Source of the DNA: Anoplopoma fimbria
Lineage: Eukaryota; Chordata; Actinopteri; Perciformes; Anoplopomatidae
Reading direction: 5' to 3'
DNA length: 64,000 nucleotides
Assembly (NCBI RefSeq): GCF_027596085.1
Contig: NC_072467.1
Location: 6,203,861 to 6,267,860, forward strand
Shown: piece by piece, positions 49,697 to 62,598 of the stretch
Numbering within the stretch: position 1 is the stretch's first letter
Layout of the letters: every line of letters begins with the position of its first letter
Program-made: the position numbers and the translations under genes
Notes under the pieces: model-generated
Seen by the model: the letters and a program-made list of their open reading frames with translations, nothing else
Databases searched by the model: none
Told to the model about the DNA's origin: nothing

Positions 49697-51990
49697 TCGG
49701 AGAGCATAAGATGATTATGGGAAGATGCCACGCAGAGGAGAAATGTGTCCAGCCAAGCTCACACAGAAGAGAGTATTAGGAAATAATGGTGTGTGAATGC
49801 TTGGATACATTTGTGTTGATGTGGTACTTCATCATATAATAAAGGAGGGTAAAAATCTCTGTGTCCGTTATTCTGTAATTTCCCTTCGTTTTCCCTCCTT
49901 TTAACATCCTCCCAGAGGGACATCTGGAGGCTGTTTTCTTGTTGCTGTCTAGTGCCATCACTTGTGTGTAATATGAAATAATAATTAAAGTACCACAGAC
50001 AAGTGGCTGCGATCAGAATCAGAATGCAAAATTAACATGCTAGAGAGCGCTGAGGTAGAAACTCAAAGATGACTCATAGGCAGATTAAAATGGTTCAGGA
50101 AACGATTCTGTATAAGCTTATATCAAAATGACGGCCATGTTATGTTGCCAAAGCCCTCTCTGGTCCCTGCAATGTGCGCTGAGCTGAATAAAACACTATA
50201 ACAGGTTAGTAGCCTGAAAACGGGATCAATTTTGCTCAATAAGCCCACACAATAGTCCAATAAATTATTGTGGGTCACAAAACAAACGGGCTCCCAGAGA
50301 AGTTTGAAAGCCACTCCAGTGGGGTGGATAGAAATCTGGAGCCCACTTGATGGCAGTGCCAGACACATTACACACAGGGCTGCAGAATGGGACTGAGACT
50401 GGATATGTTGGCACACAAACCAGCACTCAGAACAAAGCATAGCTGTCCACAGAACTAGCTTTTCCCTCATGTCTCCCTCCAAGGCTGGAGCAGGAGTTAA
50501 TTGTTCTTATGACTGTGTCAGGTGGCAGAATTGATCAACGTTAAAGGATCATTCTCTGTGACATTACCTCTTGAGAGGGAAAGACAAACTATATGAGAAT
50601 AGGTACTCTGTTTACGTGACATCTGACAAGGTAAAAGGACCCCCTTCGATTGCTTTTGCTCTGTCGGAATCACAAAATCAATAGTGCAGCATTGCTCATA
50701 TACACATCAACCTTCCTATTAAAGTATACAGACTAAACAGATCAACCGCCGCCACTTCACAACACACTTGACTCCCCCTGGTTTTGTTTAATGAGATTTA
50801 ATTGTAACAAGACTTCCAGTTTAAATGTTAATGTTTAGTTTATCTGCGGCGCAGAAGGTTGTTCCGCAAGTGCAAGCATCGGCGCAGCTTACAGTCACAG
50901 TCTAAAAAGTTAGGGCCGTCACAAAAGAATCATATGAGATCCAAAGAGTACAAACAAACAAACAAAAACAACAAACAAGTGCACTGGAAGATCCCAGATT
51001 AAAACTGGGCCACTATAATCACTATAATAAAAAAAGATTCTTGTAGAAACAATATAATTAAATTATGTTAACAGCTTATTTATTATGCCTGTGCTTTGCA
51101 GGCAATCATTACTGTTGTAAGAAATAAATTAAAAAGGTTTTCACATTTCCAAATACATATACTGTATTAATATTATACTTCTAATTCCACAACATGTCTG
51201 TTTATTAGATCAACACTCACAAGCCCTAGATACTCTTCTTATGATTCTTATTTTGACTATCTGGACAAAGATGTTGTCACCAGAGGTGTAGTGCTTCTTG
51301 TTTAAGTACCGGAGCTTACCTATACCTGTGCATGCACATGGTTAAATTGTAACACTCTAAAAAACAATGGGATTGTATGAGTTAAGTAATTCATACAGGC
51401 CTATAGAATTGGATTTTATGTTTGTCCTAAAGGTGGATCAAAAGCTAATTTGGGACCAACACAGTAGTATTGTTCAGGTCCATTGTATGTCAGCTTATTC
51501 TCCTTTTATGTCATAAGGTGGTAGTATTTAGCTGTGGTTCCTCTGGGGTAACGGAGTACCCATATCGTGTTGACTCACAAAGCGAACTGTTGCTGTAAAG
51601 GAAAGACATGCTTTATTCACTGACTACTTTTTACAGATGTGTTCCAGCATAATTCTTTCATCGAGGACAACACTAAGGATCTGTAAGACCGACGATATTT
51701 TTCATTGCTGTTGCCAGCTGGCATATGTAGAGTATTAAAAGCAATGCATGAAGCCCACATAAAATGAGATCTTCTAACAGTGTGCACTCTGAGGAAAAGC
51801 TTACAGATGTTCCCATCTGGTGTGTCTCACCTTGTTGTCCAGAGTGTGCGAGGACTGGAGGGGAAAAACGGTGCATTAAGTATTAAATTTAAACATGTTG
51901 CTAGAACACAACCCTCATACTGTGTTTGACCTGTTTTGATACGAACACTGCTTTTCTCTGAACAGGTGGTAAGAATAATTCAGTGATGAA

Positions 51991-54900
51991 AAGCCATTGT
52001 GTGTGTGATATACTGGATGCACCCTGCTGTACATGTGATCTGCTGGCAACAAAACCATAGCTCTGGAGCCATGTTTATGCATGTTTGATGTTCTGTTTCA
52101 AATCTCAATCTGAATCATTCAATCATCAAAGATTTTGTAACCACCCATTAAAATTGCAACCCAGACAAATTTGAGGTGGAAGATTGCAGTCTACCAATGT
52201 TCGGGTATGTGTGATGAAAACAGTTTTGATTGCATTCCTTATACAGTTTTTTTTTTTTCTTTTGTGAGATAAATCGAAGGAGAGACTGCAGCAACACATC
52301 TGCAAATACCTCAATGTAAATACCGTCTTGACCTGTGTAATAACAACAAAGCCTCACTTAATGGCTAAATGCATATCGACAAGAAAACCCTGATCCTCTC
52401 CCAAAACACAATGGAATGAACAATACTGCAGAGCGAGACCTGGCATTGCAGAAAGAGCGCTTGGCTTTTCTCATTCATCATGTTGATTGGAGAGATCAAT
52501 TCACATTTGTGCTTTCCTTGGCTTCACCTTAGGCACATTTCAGGGCTGTGCTGTGTAGCAAGCCTTCAAGTTTGCCATTTTGCAAACATGCCTACATAAA
52601 TCTACTCGTCAGTCGTGCTTACACTATGAGGCTTTTATTCTATCTTAATTTTCAAAACACACGAAAAAGGGACATTATCAGAGCCCGAGTGTATTGAAAC
52701 CTATGCTGCAGTACCCCTAAGACCTGTCAGAGGGCAGTGTAGCTCTACGAGAGATCCCGGCGCCACCGATCGGGGGGGAGAAAAGATTGGTTTCTCTGAA
52801 TTCCATCCCTCATTAGGTTCCATGCAGTGCCTGACTTATTTGCTGCATCTATCCATTAAAGTCCCTCTTTCTGTATACTGCTCACATTAAACACAGGTAC
52901 GGTGCCTCGCTGGATGAATGCAGGGTGAAATCTGACCCCATTCCCACTTCCATTTTGCCGTGGCTCATTGCTGTGGAGGCATTCACCAGTTGTTTTTGTG
53001 TGATTGAAATGTTGTATTCATATAGTCGCAAAAAGTTCTTGCAGCAAAAAGAGCGACAGACTGGGCGGTGCATTTCTGTTTCTTTTCACCGACTCCCATT
53101 TGTGTTCACATCACATTGTTGCACAACGCATTCAGCACAACGCTGGCAAATCAGGGAGATGCATTTGGAATCCAAATCTCCAGATATTCACTTGCTAATG
53201 TTGTGACAGCTTGTTAACTTATTCATTCTGCAGGAGGCTATGGAAGTTGACAGAGCGAGCTGAAGTTCATGTCTCCAGGCTCTGCCCTTGTCCACTTGGC
53301 TCCCTGCTTTGTCAAGGAAACTTAATTCATCATGATGAGCAATCATCTGCGGGGTTAAGGTGCAACAAGTGCATTGACCTTTTTCTTGGCCTTTGCCACA
53401 GAGCTGTTTTTAACCTGTGACCTTGAACTCAACCCCTATATGATGGTTCCACTTTGTCAGATGAGCAATTCCTCTGTTGACGTGAAATGATCGGGTCTTA
53501 AATACGTGAACGCTATTTCTGTTTTGTAAATGCATACAATTCTAATCTTAAAGTCCTTGTCTTATGGGTGATAGCACATCTGACATAACAGAAACAAGCA
53601 GGAAAAAAAACTAAAGAAACACTAAACAAGACAGAAACCAAGAAAAATTAAGCAATAAGCCATATTTGGGGACATAAGCATCCCCACGCATTTGTACCTC
53701 TTCTGTCTCCCTTTCATCAAGTGCATTAGATAACAGCTGGGCTCTACCATAAAGTAAACTCCAGCTGATGTATTGAGATTTTAATTGTGGCAAGTTATTT
53801 TGCTGGCTCTCCTCCTTCAGGAGAGGGAACAAAAGGCCTGTCTGTCGTCCCTCTTCGCCTCCCTCACAGTTGATAATCAATGAAGGGACAGAGCTGCCAG
53901 CTATTGACTGAGGAGAGATGAATGACACTGCTCCCAAAGGGTCCATTTGAATTTTGACAGGCAGGATTCAGAAGTCCTAGCCCTCCTTTGATGGTGCCAG
54001 GAAGAAGGCTTTTTACTGACACTGAAGGTAACACCGAGTGCTGATACAGGGCTATGAGAGGACTGAAATACTTTAATCTGCAGACTGTTGGAGATCATAT
54101 GTAGGCGGTTTAAATCACTGCATACTGCATTCATTGAAGGCTACTTTTGCAGCTGTTATGTTTTGTACAAGGGAGCTGAATAGATGGTGAATTGAAACTG
54201 CAGCACACTACGAAACACATGTGCCAAATGTCAAACACAAGGAAAAAGGACTCCCACCTGGCTACTGGTGGGATTAAAAAAAACAAAACATCCATTCAAA
54301 TGCCATCCTTTCTTCTTTTCTGTGCACATCTCTGCTCCGAACCCCCCTTTTTCTATTCACCTTCTAATGTCTGCTTTCTAATGTAGTTTGACCTCTGTAA
54401 AATCAAGGTGAAAGCTTTCAAAACATAGATTTCTTCACATCATGCATCATTTGTCCGAGCAATCACATGGCCACTGTTATGTGGATGCATATGAACTAAA
54501 ATCAGCCCTCACTCTCTTGGGTCTGATGTTCTATGTTTTGCTCCCAAGTGAGGATCTTTTGTTAATGCTGAAGCAAGCTGGTGAATGGCAGATACAACTG
54601 TTTGTCATGGATGATCACCCTATCCTGGGCAAACAAACTAAGCTGCCTGTAGACCCAGTAATCAAGCAATAGTACATATTAATAAGACTTTACAGCACAG
54701 AACACCAGTAAGGATTAAAATGATTTACTGCATATTCCCCTTTTAAGTGCATAAAAAAAGCAGAATAGCTGTCAAGTTCATATTACAGCCTTAAAAAAAA
54801 TGTTGGTAAAGGAAAATCACTGGGACAGTGATTACAGCGTTATCTGTTAAACATGCTGTATATTAAACCGCATGTGCAGTTTTGGCAGTCACATTTAATT

Positions 54901-55028
54901 AATACTAACACAGCATTTATGAAAATGATAAACCTTAACTGACTCTACTTCTTTTTTGGATTGCTGATTAGATATTTGTTTTGAAAACTGTCAAAATGGC
55001 TAACTATTCATACCTTTTGCCACTTAGA
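51991..55028. other. intergenic sequence, no gene recognised
   Basis: Mostly unique. 52400-53450 has the even composition and repeat-free character of the other putative conserved blocks. No supported exon. Confidence 0.35.
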
Positions 55029-55568
55029 GTGGCCCTATTATGCTTTTCCACTCTTTCCCTCTTCTTTAGTGTGTTATATATATTTTTGTACATGTAGAAG
55101 GTCCGTACAGTGTGAAACCTGAAGTCCACGCCTAAAAGGAGTTACCCTCCGCCTCAGAATCACTGCTCCTGAGCTGCCTGAAACGGCTCGAATTCTCTCC
55201 TTCACTTCCGTAACTTTATGAGGTCATAATTTTACGGAAGTGACGTAAAACTCCGTCTGGCTAGTTTTGCCCGCCCTCAAACAACAAAAGAGAGAGACGG
55301 AGATGGAGCTCCAGAGGAAGAGTTTTTTGAAATGTGAAACGCTGACCAATCACAACAGAGCGGGCTAGCTGACCAATCAGAGCATACTTTGCTTTCTGGA
55401 GGGAGGAGCAAACGCTACAACGAAGCATTTTAGAGAGAGGGGAAGAAGAAGTGCTGCAGGACAACCAGGATGAGAAAAACAAGGCGGATTATGAGCATTA
55501 ATACATGTAAACATGTTGTAACTGTTATAAAATGATGCACCCGTAAAATAGTATAAAAGGGCCTGTTT
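55029..55568. mobile_element. non-autonomous DNA transposon remnant, ~540 bp
   Basis: The left end AGTGGCCCTATTATGCTTTT is roughly complementary to the degraded right end (GTATAAAAGGGCCTGTTTA), giving imperfect inverted termini. The internal order (GGAAGTGACGTAAAACTCCG, GACCAATCAGAGCATACTTT, TACATGTAAACATGTTGTAA) is familiar from an abundant fish element. No transposase is encoded. Confidence 0.6.
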
Positions 55569-57279
55569 AAGGTTCAACTCTTTCTGTCTTTTAATCTTCT
55601 AGTGTACCTTGTACAATGTATATTACACTACCCCATTGAATGTTGAACAATTCTGCGTAGAACAATTTGAACAGTAAAGGTTTTTCCGAGTTAATTAATT
55701 CTCAGTTTCTGCAGTTTGGTCTGCATTACGTGATTTCGTTGCCATTTAGAGACGGTAGAAACGAGCCGTAAACACAGCATTGACTAGCAGTGCTTATCCA
55801 CTCATCCGGCAGACATCGAGCCACATTAGCATTCATTTGGAGTTGTAGTTCTGTCCACCTGACCAATGTAAGTCTTATCTTTTCCCTTTTTTCCTTTGGT
55901 TTGGTCTCGACTGACACGTGGCGAAAATATCCGGCTTTTTAGCTGCTAAGTTCACCCGCCAGTCACTTACAATGTCTGCCTGTGATTTTGTACTGGACAG
56001 GTAGTGTACAGTGGGTTCTAAGAGCTGTCTAAACACTACAGTATGCCAATGTGTGAATGGTTGAATGAATAATGAATGGTTAAGTTGAGAGCCGTACAAC
56101 CAAAACGATGAGTTAAAAGGCAATAAACAAGCTCTACAGCACCTAGAGGGGAACAACAGAGTTTGGTGATAATTATCCGTGGCTTCATCACTGAGAATGA
56201 CCCTTTACATAGTACACATATCTGATCCATTGTTGATAGTATTGATAAGCAGTTTGAAGGTTAAATGTGAAGGGCTCATTCTATGTTTGAGGTGGTTTAT
56301 ACACTAATGAAAACACATTAATGAATATAATATTCCATTTCTGCTAAGATTTACCACAATGCTACACACTGGCCCTTAAACAAAAAGTTTAACGTTAATT
56401 GCAGGGGCGTGATGGGATGCTCTGGTCTCCTGCCAGTCAGAGGCACTACATGCCCAGCTGCCTGCCCACCCTTACTTTCTGCCTTGAAACATAAGAAGCA
56501 AAATACTGATTTGTTCTCGCCTTGGCACAGAACATTGGCATTAGATGGAAATTGTGCGGTGCAGAATTGTACAATATGGACACAATTCCCAGAGATACTG
56601 GCTGAGTTTCAGGAGATGCTGACCCTAATGGGTTGTCTACACCCTAGAGATGATCCACAGTTAAAAGAAAATACCCTAGAGTTTAATTACTCGGGTAGTC
56701 GATGAACAAATTTAATTAAGCATGAACAACAAGCTTGCTCCACAACTGTAGACTTGGCGAAATAAACACTTGGTTGCAGGGTTACCTTAAATCACTCACT
56801 ATTTGCCAGATGGTTGAGACCATTTAAGAGAAGTAATTAATTAAGATAGTCCTCTTAGTTAAAAATGGATTCCTGTAGTTTCAGCATGGCTCCTTGTTTT
56901 CAAGCTTCGTTGGAAGGAGTAACTTTAACATCCTGACTCTAAATGCACTACCAAGGAAATACAATTCTGCATTGAATCTACATCTTTCAGTAATGGCTTA
57001 CAGTTTCACTTGAATGTTTCATGCTGGGTTTGTGTGTGTGTCTGTTGTGTGAGGAGTGGAAAAAGAAATCAAACTTATGCCAACACATATATTCTGGGGA
57101 AATGCATTTTTCCCTCCCAAGGCGATTCAATACGCATTTTGATACATGGTCTGCGATATGCTACAAAAAGATACAGTAAACCATTCAATAATTTGATAAA
57201 CATGTTTTCAATTAATTATCTAGACTCTGGCTGCAATCCAAAGTTTCATGAGGACCCCAAAATATTTTTTACTTTACAC
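55569..57279. other. intergenic sequence, no gene recognised
   Basis: 55720-56040 has phrases (TTGTAGTTCTGTCCACCTGACC, TTTTTAGCTGCTAAGTTC) I associate with another fish repeat, but there is no internal support. The 98- and 120-codon + strand frames at 56409 and 57010 lack domains. Confidence 0.35.
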
Positions 57280-57480
57280 TCAATGGGTGGGCTGGCTGGC
57301 TCTCTCCGTGCACATTCCCTCCGCAGCAATGCGCAGCAGCCGGCTCTAGTTTGGCTCACAAATTTAAAATGAAAATGGCTCGCGGCCATGTCAGCTTTAC
57401 ATCGCCCCAGCGCCCTTTCTCCCTGTGGCGCAACTGTTAACCGGGTCAGACTGTCCTCAGCGACCACCCGACCTGACTTT
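57280..57480. other. GC/CpG-rich island, unknown
   Basis: A 200-base patch with CGCAGCAGCCGG, GGCTCGCGGCC and ATCGCCCCAGCGCCC, distinct from AT-rich flanks. It could be a small CpG island or a transposon end. No exon is recognised. Confidence 0.3.
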
Positions 57481-58012
57481 AAACACGGACGTTTACCATG
57501 CTTTAAGATTGTGACATTTTTACCTTGTCATAACCATTTATTTTGATACAAACTACTGTGTTTATGATTCAATTATTTGCGAGAGAACAGTGTAAAAATA
57601 CCCTACTTTACTACCGTACATTGTGCTTATAATGCCGCTCTTTCACTTTTCACCTGAAGTAAACATTTGAAGGCATGATTTAAACTGTACAGTGGGGGGA
57701 AAAACACGCCCAAGTCGATAAGATAGCTTTAGCGGAGGTATTTATTTTCAAATAGGCATATTAGTCACTTGCTATGACATAACCACTGTGGCTATAAAGT
57801 AGAGCATGGATTTAAATAAATTGATATATTTGGGGCGGGGAATAAGGATAAAGGGAACTGCAGTCAAAGAGCCGTGGTTGGCTCGACATGCTGGACATGC
57901 TAGCGCCCTGGAGCTCCTGAAGTTTATTAATATTGAACATGTTACGTGTCCAAATTGCTGTCTGAAATAGATTGGATGATTGGTTCTTGAGATATGAATA
58001 AAACACACAGAC

Positions 58013-58043
<31 letters not shown>

Positions 58044-60639
58044 GATTATTTGCTTTAGAGTTGGATATAGAACTGACAGCATTCTGTACAAACCTGAAAC
58101 ATTTTATGCACAGACAAATGTTATTTTCCAGCTATCTATTGACAATGACAAATACAGACATAATGCTTTTTGACCAATTCCCCTTCAAATTTGAGTCGGA
58201 TTCAGAGTTTTGTGTCCATGTAGCCGAATTTAAGACTCTAGTAACATTTTCAGAGTCATATCGGTTAATCTTAACACCCTTAATACATTCTGATAACCTT
58301 TGTGAGCCAGTGAAACAGCTGACATCATATATTATCCTATACGTCCATATAGCCTATGTGTAAAAGTAATACTACATGCTACTGAGTTTGAACTGGTGAT
58401 TTAGGTGCAGGGAGAAATGTTTTTACAATCAGACACGCCTATGCACCTTGCTAAAAAATGAATTACAGATAAATCATTTATATTCAGCTTTTCAACCTCC
58501 CCATGGGAATCACGTTAAGTCCTTAAAGATGATTCTGCTCACACACAAACACACACAACACCTTGCCTTGGTAATAATGCTTATCAAGCATATGTAATTG
58601 CTTGCCTAAACCAAATTTCTCTAGGTGATTCTAATTGGTTTTGTCACTTTTGAGCGATAGCTGACTAATGTTCTTCCGTTAGTACTGACAGTGTCACTCT
58701 AACCTACTCCAAGACATGTTGCTGTGCCTTGCATTGCAAAAGCAACACTCAGAAGGCAAGATACCAAAGCAAAAGGTCTCCCGTGTTTTTTCAAAGGAAA
58801 CAATATCTTAGTATGCATATTTTTCCCTGAAGCAATGTGTGTCCTCTGCTTGTTGTTTTTGTGACAGTTTGTGAAAATGTGAGAGGCGTAATCATGCTGC
58901 AGTGTGCTATTTTTTCAAGGTGGGTGAATAAGAATTCAGAACTGCTGCCAGACACTTGGTTCCAAATCCCCAAAAGTTAGTAAAACAAAACCATTTTGGA
59001 AAGATGAGGTTTGCAGTCCTTTTACAGCAAATGCACTGTCCTCTGTTTCATCTCTAATGCAAGAGGGCAAATAGCCATTAATCATAGTTCATAGTGTCCT
59101 CCTGAATTGCATTATATGGGCTGCGGAGAGCATGCATGAATGCATGAAGTAGCTTTTACTCGCACAGTATGTTATGTTACAGTATGTGTAAGGTTGTAAA
59201 GGTGAACGCACAGACAGACTGACGAAAAAATTAAAAAACATCATGTACTACAACCAAGGAAACAAAGAAACAAACAACAAAAAATAGGAATGAATATATG
59301 AGGGCATGTAGAGCAAAGGAATGTTCGGAGTAGTCCATTATTGCACACAGCCCAAGACGCTAATTTTTGCCATGATCCATTTCAAGGGAAATAATTATAC
59401 GACTAATTCAATTTAATCCCTGCCACTCCATCCTCCTCTGAGAAAGAAACCCATGCCAGCCAACATGGAGTTGGGGATGTTGCCTCATTACATGCAAAGT
59501 GCGTAACATTAATTGAGTTGGAGGAACAGAGAGCTATACCTAGAAGCAAAGACGGCATACAATTTGGGTTATATTTGATCCAAAGCAACTGGGAAAAAAC
59601 TTAAATAAAGATTTGTTCTGAGTGCACATGAGCTGTGCTTTGAGGCTATTTATCTTCTATAGATCTGTATAATAACTTGATTTAAATTATCTTATATCTG
59701 TGTGGTTCAGTGGTTCAGAGTTTTAGTTGTGCAGTAACTCTAGATAATGATTACCATCTTAACTTTCTGTCTTGAGTGTTGGCTCCTGTGGTGGTGAATA
59801 CTTTCATGATAATTGTCCCTAAAAGAGGACACCTGCTTACTGTTCCGATCCCTGACTTTTCCTTTGGTCCCACCATGAAGTAGGCTTTTTTGGGGCATTT
59901 TTTAGGGAAATGTCTTTTCAACTATGATATTTTTTAACAAACTGCCATGGGTTAGGGTTAGGGTTTCGTCTTATCCAGTCCAACATCTCAAAGTCTTCAA
60001 GGTGGATTGGCACAAACCTTTCTACAGACATACGGTGTAACATCAAGACTTTGATGACTCATCAAAGCCAACATGAGGCTCACTTTTGCAGTTTTGAGCC
60101 AAATGTCTGCACAGCTTCTTGATGGATGCAATTTGGTACTTCGCACTCATATTTGATCTGATGCTCTTTGGTCATCCTCTTACTTATCATCATCATCAGG
60201 TCAGAAGTTATAGTTTTGACGAAAAAAGCTGCACAGCTAATGGAATTAGCATCAGCTGTTATTTGTTTTGTTCCTTGCTCATTAGCCAATGCTAAACTAA
60301 CGTAGTAAACATGGTAAACATTATTTACTGTGGCATCATATTCCTTACTCCACATATCATACATACATCATATAGTGGTTCAGAGTTGGTTTACTACATT
60401 CTGATACATCCTATCTAACCACTTGAAAACAGTGTTTCTACAGAAGAAAACCTGCACCTTTAACCTCCCTTAGCTGAAGCACACTATGAGCTCTTAACTT
60501 CCCGACTCGGATGTTTATGATTCACTTGTCTCTTTGAAAGGTATTTACTTCAAGGCTTGGACTGTTTATCCATCCCTTCATATTCACTCCCATTTATCCA
60601 TTTCAGCCTCTGATCAAAACTGCTCCCTTCTTTGGCTCT
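57481..60639. other. intergenic sequence, no gene recognised
   Basis: Includes a (GACA)n microsatellite (58008-58043) and unique AT-rich sequence. No supported exon. Confidence 0.4.
58008..58043. repeat. (GACA)n microsatellite
   Basis: About eight tetranucleotide units following a short ACACAC tract. Confidence 0.95.
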
Positions 60640-61720
60640 AATATCGTCCTCTAACCCCTCAATGAATAATGAATTCCATTATGCAACTTCAGAATATCAT
60701 GGGTAATTGCTTTTTAAAAGCTCCCCCTATTTTCTTTCTTTTGGTGATAAACATGTAATGGGCTTATTTTTTTTTAAACCACGTGACCTAAGCCGTATGA
60801 CCTTCAGCTGTTGCATAGCTGACTAGGTCAGAGACATCCCTGGGGAACCCCTTTAGTTTTTAAGAGTGCCAGCTGCACACTGGCAAAGAATCAGTCCTAC
60901 CAGGAAACTCAGCTAAAAGAGCAGATGTATCGGTTTGTGTTTGATGTCTTAATGCATGTGTGTGGGTCCGTGCATGTACCGAGAGATGGTTGTTAGGCTG
61001 GATGTAGCAGCAAGTGTTGCTTGGTTACTAATATTATTCCCATCCCAATTTGCTGCTTTTGCACGTTCATTACCACTGCAATTATACCGTTGGTGTCCAT
61101 AGGAAGCATGAGTAAATGAATTAGACAGGAGCATGTTTTCGAGTGGGAGTGGATACGGGAAAGTAGAACAGTCTCTAAACCTTTTAATGAGGGAGAAATT
61201 TTGCTGAAGACAGGGCTCTGTTAATGGAATTTGAACTTGATTAGCGGATAGCAGACACACATGCAGGAGAGTCCTTGTCCTCTCAATCCTGGCCTATTTA
61301 CAGTATTTATCATCAATACAATGGGGAATACCATACGTATAAACTTGAATTACATTATCGGAAATGCCTAATGATGCTAATCCTTTAGACTATATTACAG
61401 TCACAATGTAACATACATTCAGGATGGCTTGTTGCACCTGTTGAAAGTCAAATTCTCAAAGGGGGAGGAGACAGGAGGTCTTTTGATTGAAATTCTTTCA
61501 ACTGGAAGAGGAGTCTTTTATGTGAAATTAAATCCACATGGGTGGGAGGAAAGCAATTAATGACCTTTTTTGGTTTTTTTGAGGTTAGAAGTTCGAGTGA
61601 GGTTGAAAGTTAGTGCGTTATCTCAGTTAATTACTGTGTCGATGGACAAACTTTGAACCCAATCGGTTTTATCACTGCATAAGCTTTTAATTACATTCAC
61701 ATTATTGTTTTAACCAGGCC
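60640..61720. promoter_or_regulatory. possible conserved non-coding block
   Basis: Repeat-free, mixed composition, with AATGAATAATGAATTCC, GCAATTAATGACC and CAGTTAATTACTG words. No coding potential. Enhancer role is inference. Confidence 0.2.
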
Positions 61721-62563
61721 ATCGCATCAGTCAGAGATGTATTTCAACCATGTGCATCATTTTAAATAAGGCCTTGGTTTTCTTCATTGAGCACATATTG
61801 TTTGTGTTTATATGTTTTTGGTCACTGTGATAGTTTTTCCTGTACATACAGGCTCTGAAGTGATCTCTTCCTAACATTACTACACTGTAGGAAATGAGGG
61901 GACAAATTCAACAGCATTGTGAAGTTCAGTCATTTTGAAGGTTATGGTTATCTTTCAGTGCTATGCTCTTATTAAGTATGAATTTCCCCCTGTGTTCTTT
62001 TTTTCTGTGTTTCCACAGGTAAATATTGTAGGTATTTAGGCAGATTTATTAGACACAAAGTTACTAATACACAGAGTACCTTAGTCATAAAGCTGCTGGG
62101 AGGAACATAAATAAACTAACATCACGGTTCTGGACTTTGTTGGAGGAAGACAGGTCATTTCAAGTATTTAAGTACAGATAAATCTGCAGGTCTAGTCCTT
62201 CTTCGTTTATTAATTTAATGAGATACAAAACCTAGGATTCAGGAATTATTACTATTGAACATGTTTGCTTCATCCTCTTATCCAAATTAATGAGGTTTTG
62301 CTCATGAATTCTCTGAAAGCCTGTGGCTGCAGATGGGGAAAGAGACCAAATGATACTCGATACTTGACTATTTAATATTATCTCTATCCACTGTGTGTAC
62401 GATTTGTAAGTTTTCATTAATCAAAGGTTATCTTTTCCTGTGACCAATGTAGCGAGATAAATTTAGAGAAAAGGGGAAGCAAAAATCCTATTACAAGAAT
62501 TAATCGTGAGTTTTCTGGAGGAAGACATCTGATTGATAGGCACAAAACTCTTTTTGTTTATGT

Positions 62564-62598
<35 letters not shown>

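Larger units (their letters stand above)
48761..51990. other. intergenic sequence with microsatellites, no gene recognised
   Basis: (TC)14 at 49308-49335 and (GT)n(GA)n at 49594-49696. ORFs of 119-128 codons in this stretch have no domain and skewed composition. Confidence 0.4.

Noticed and set aside
59948..59966. GGGTTAGGGTTAGGGTTT, telomere-like
   Set aside because: Only about 2.5 units; common by chance in fish repeats and not evidence of an interstitial telomere.
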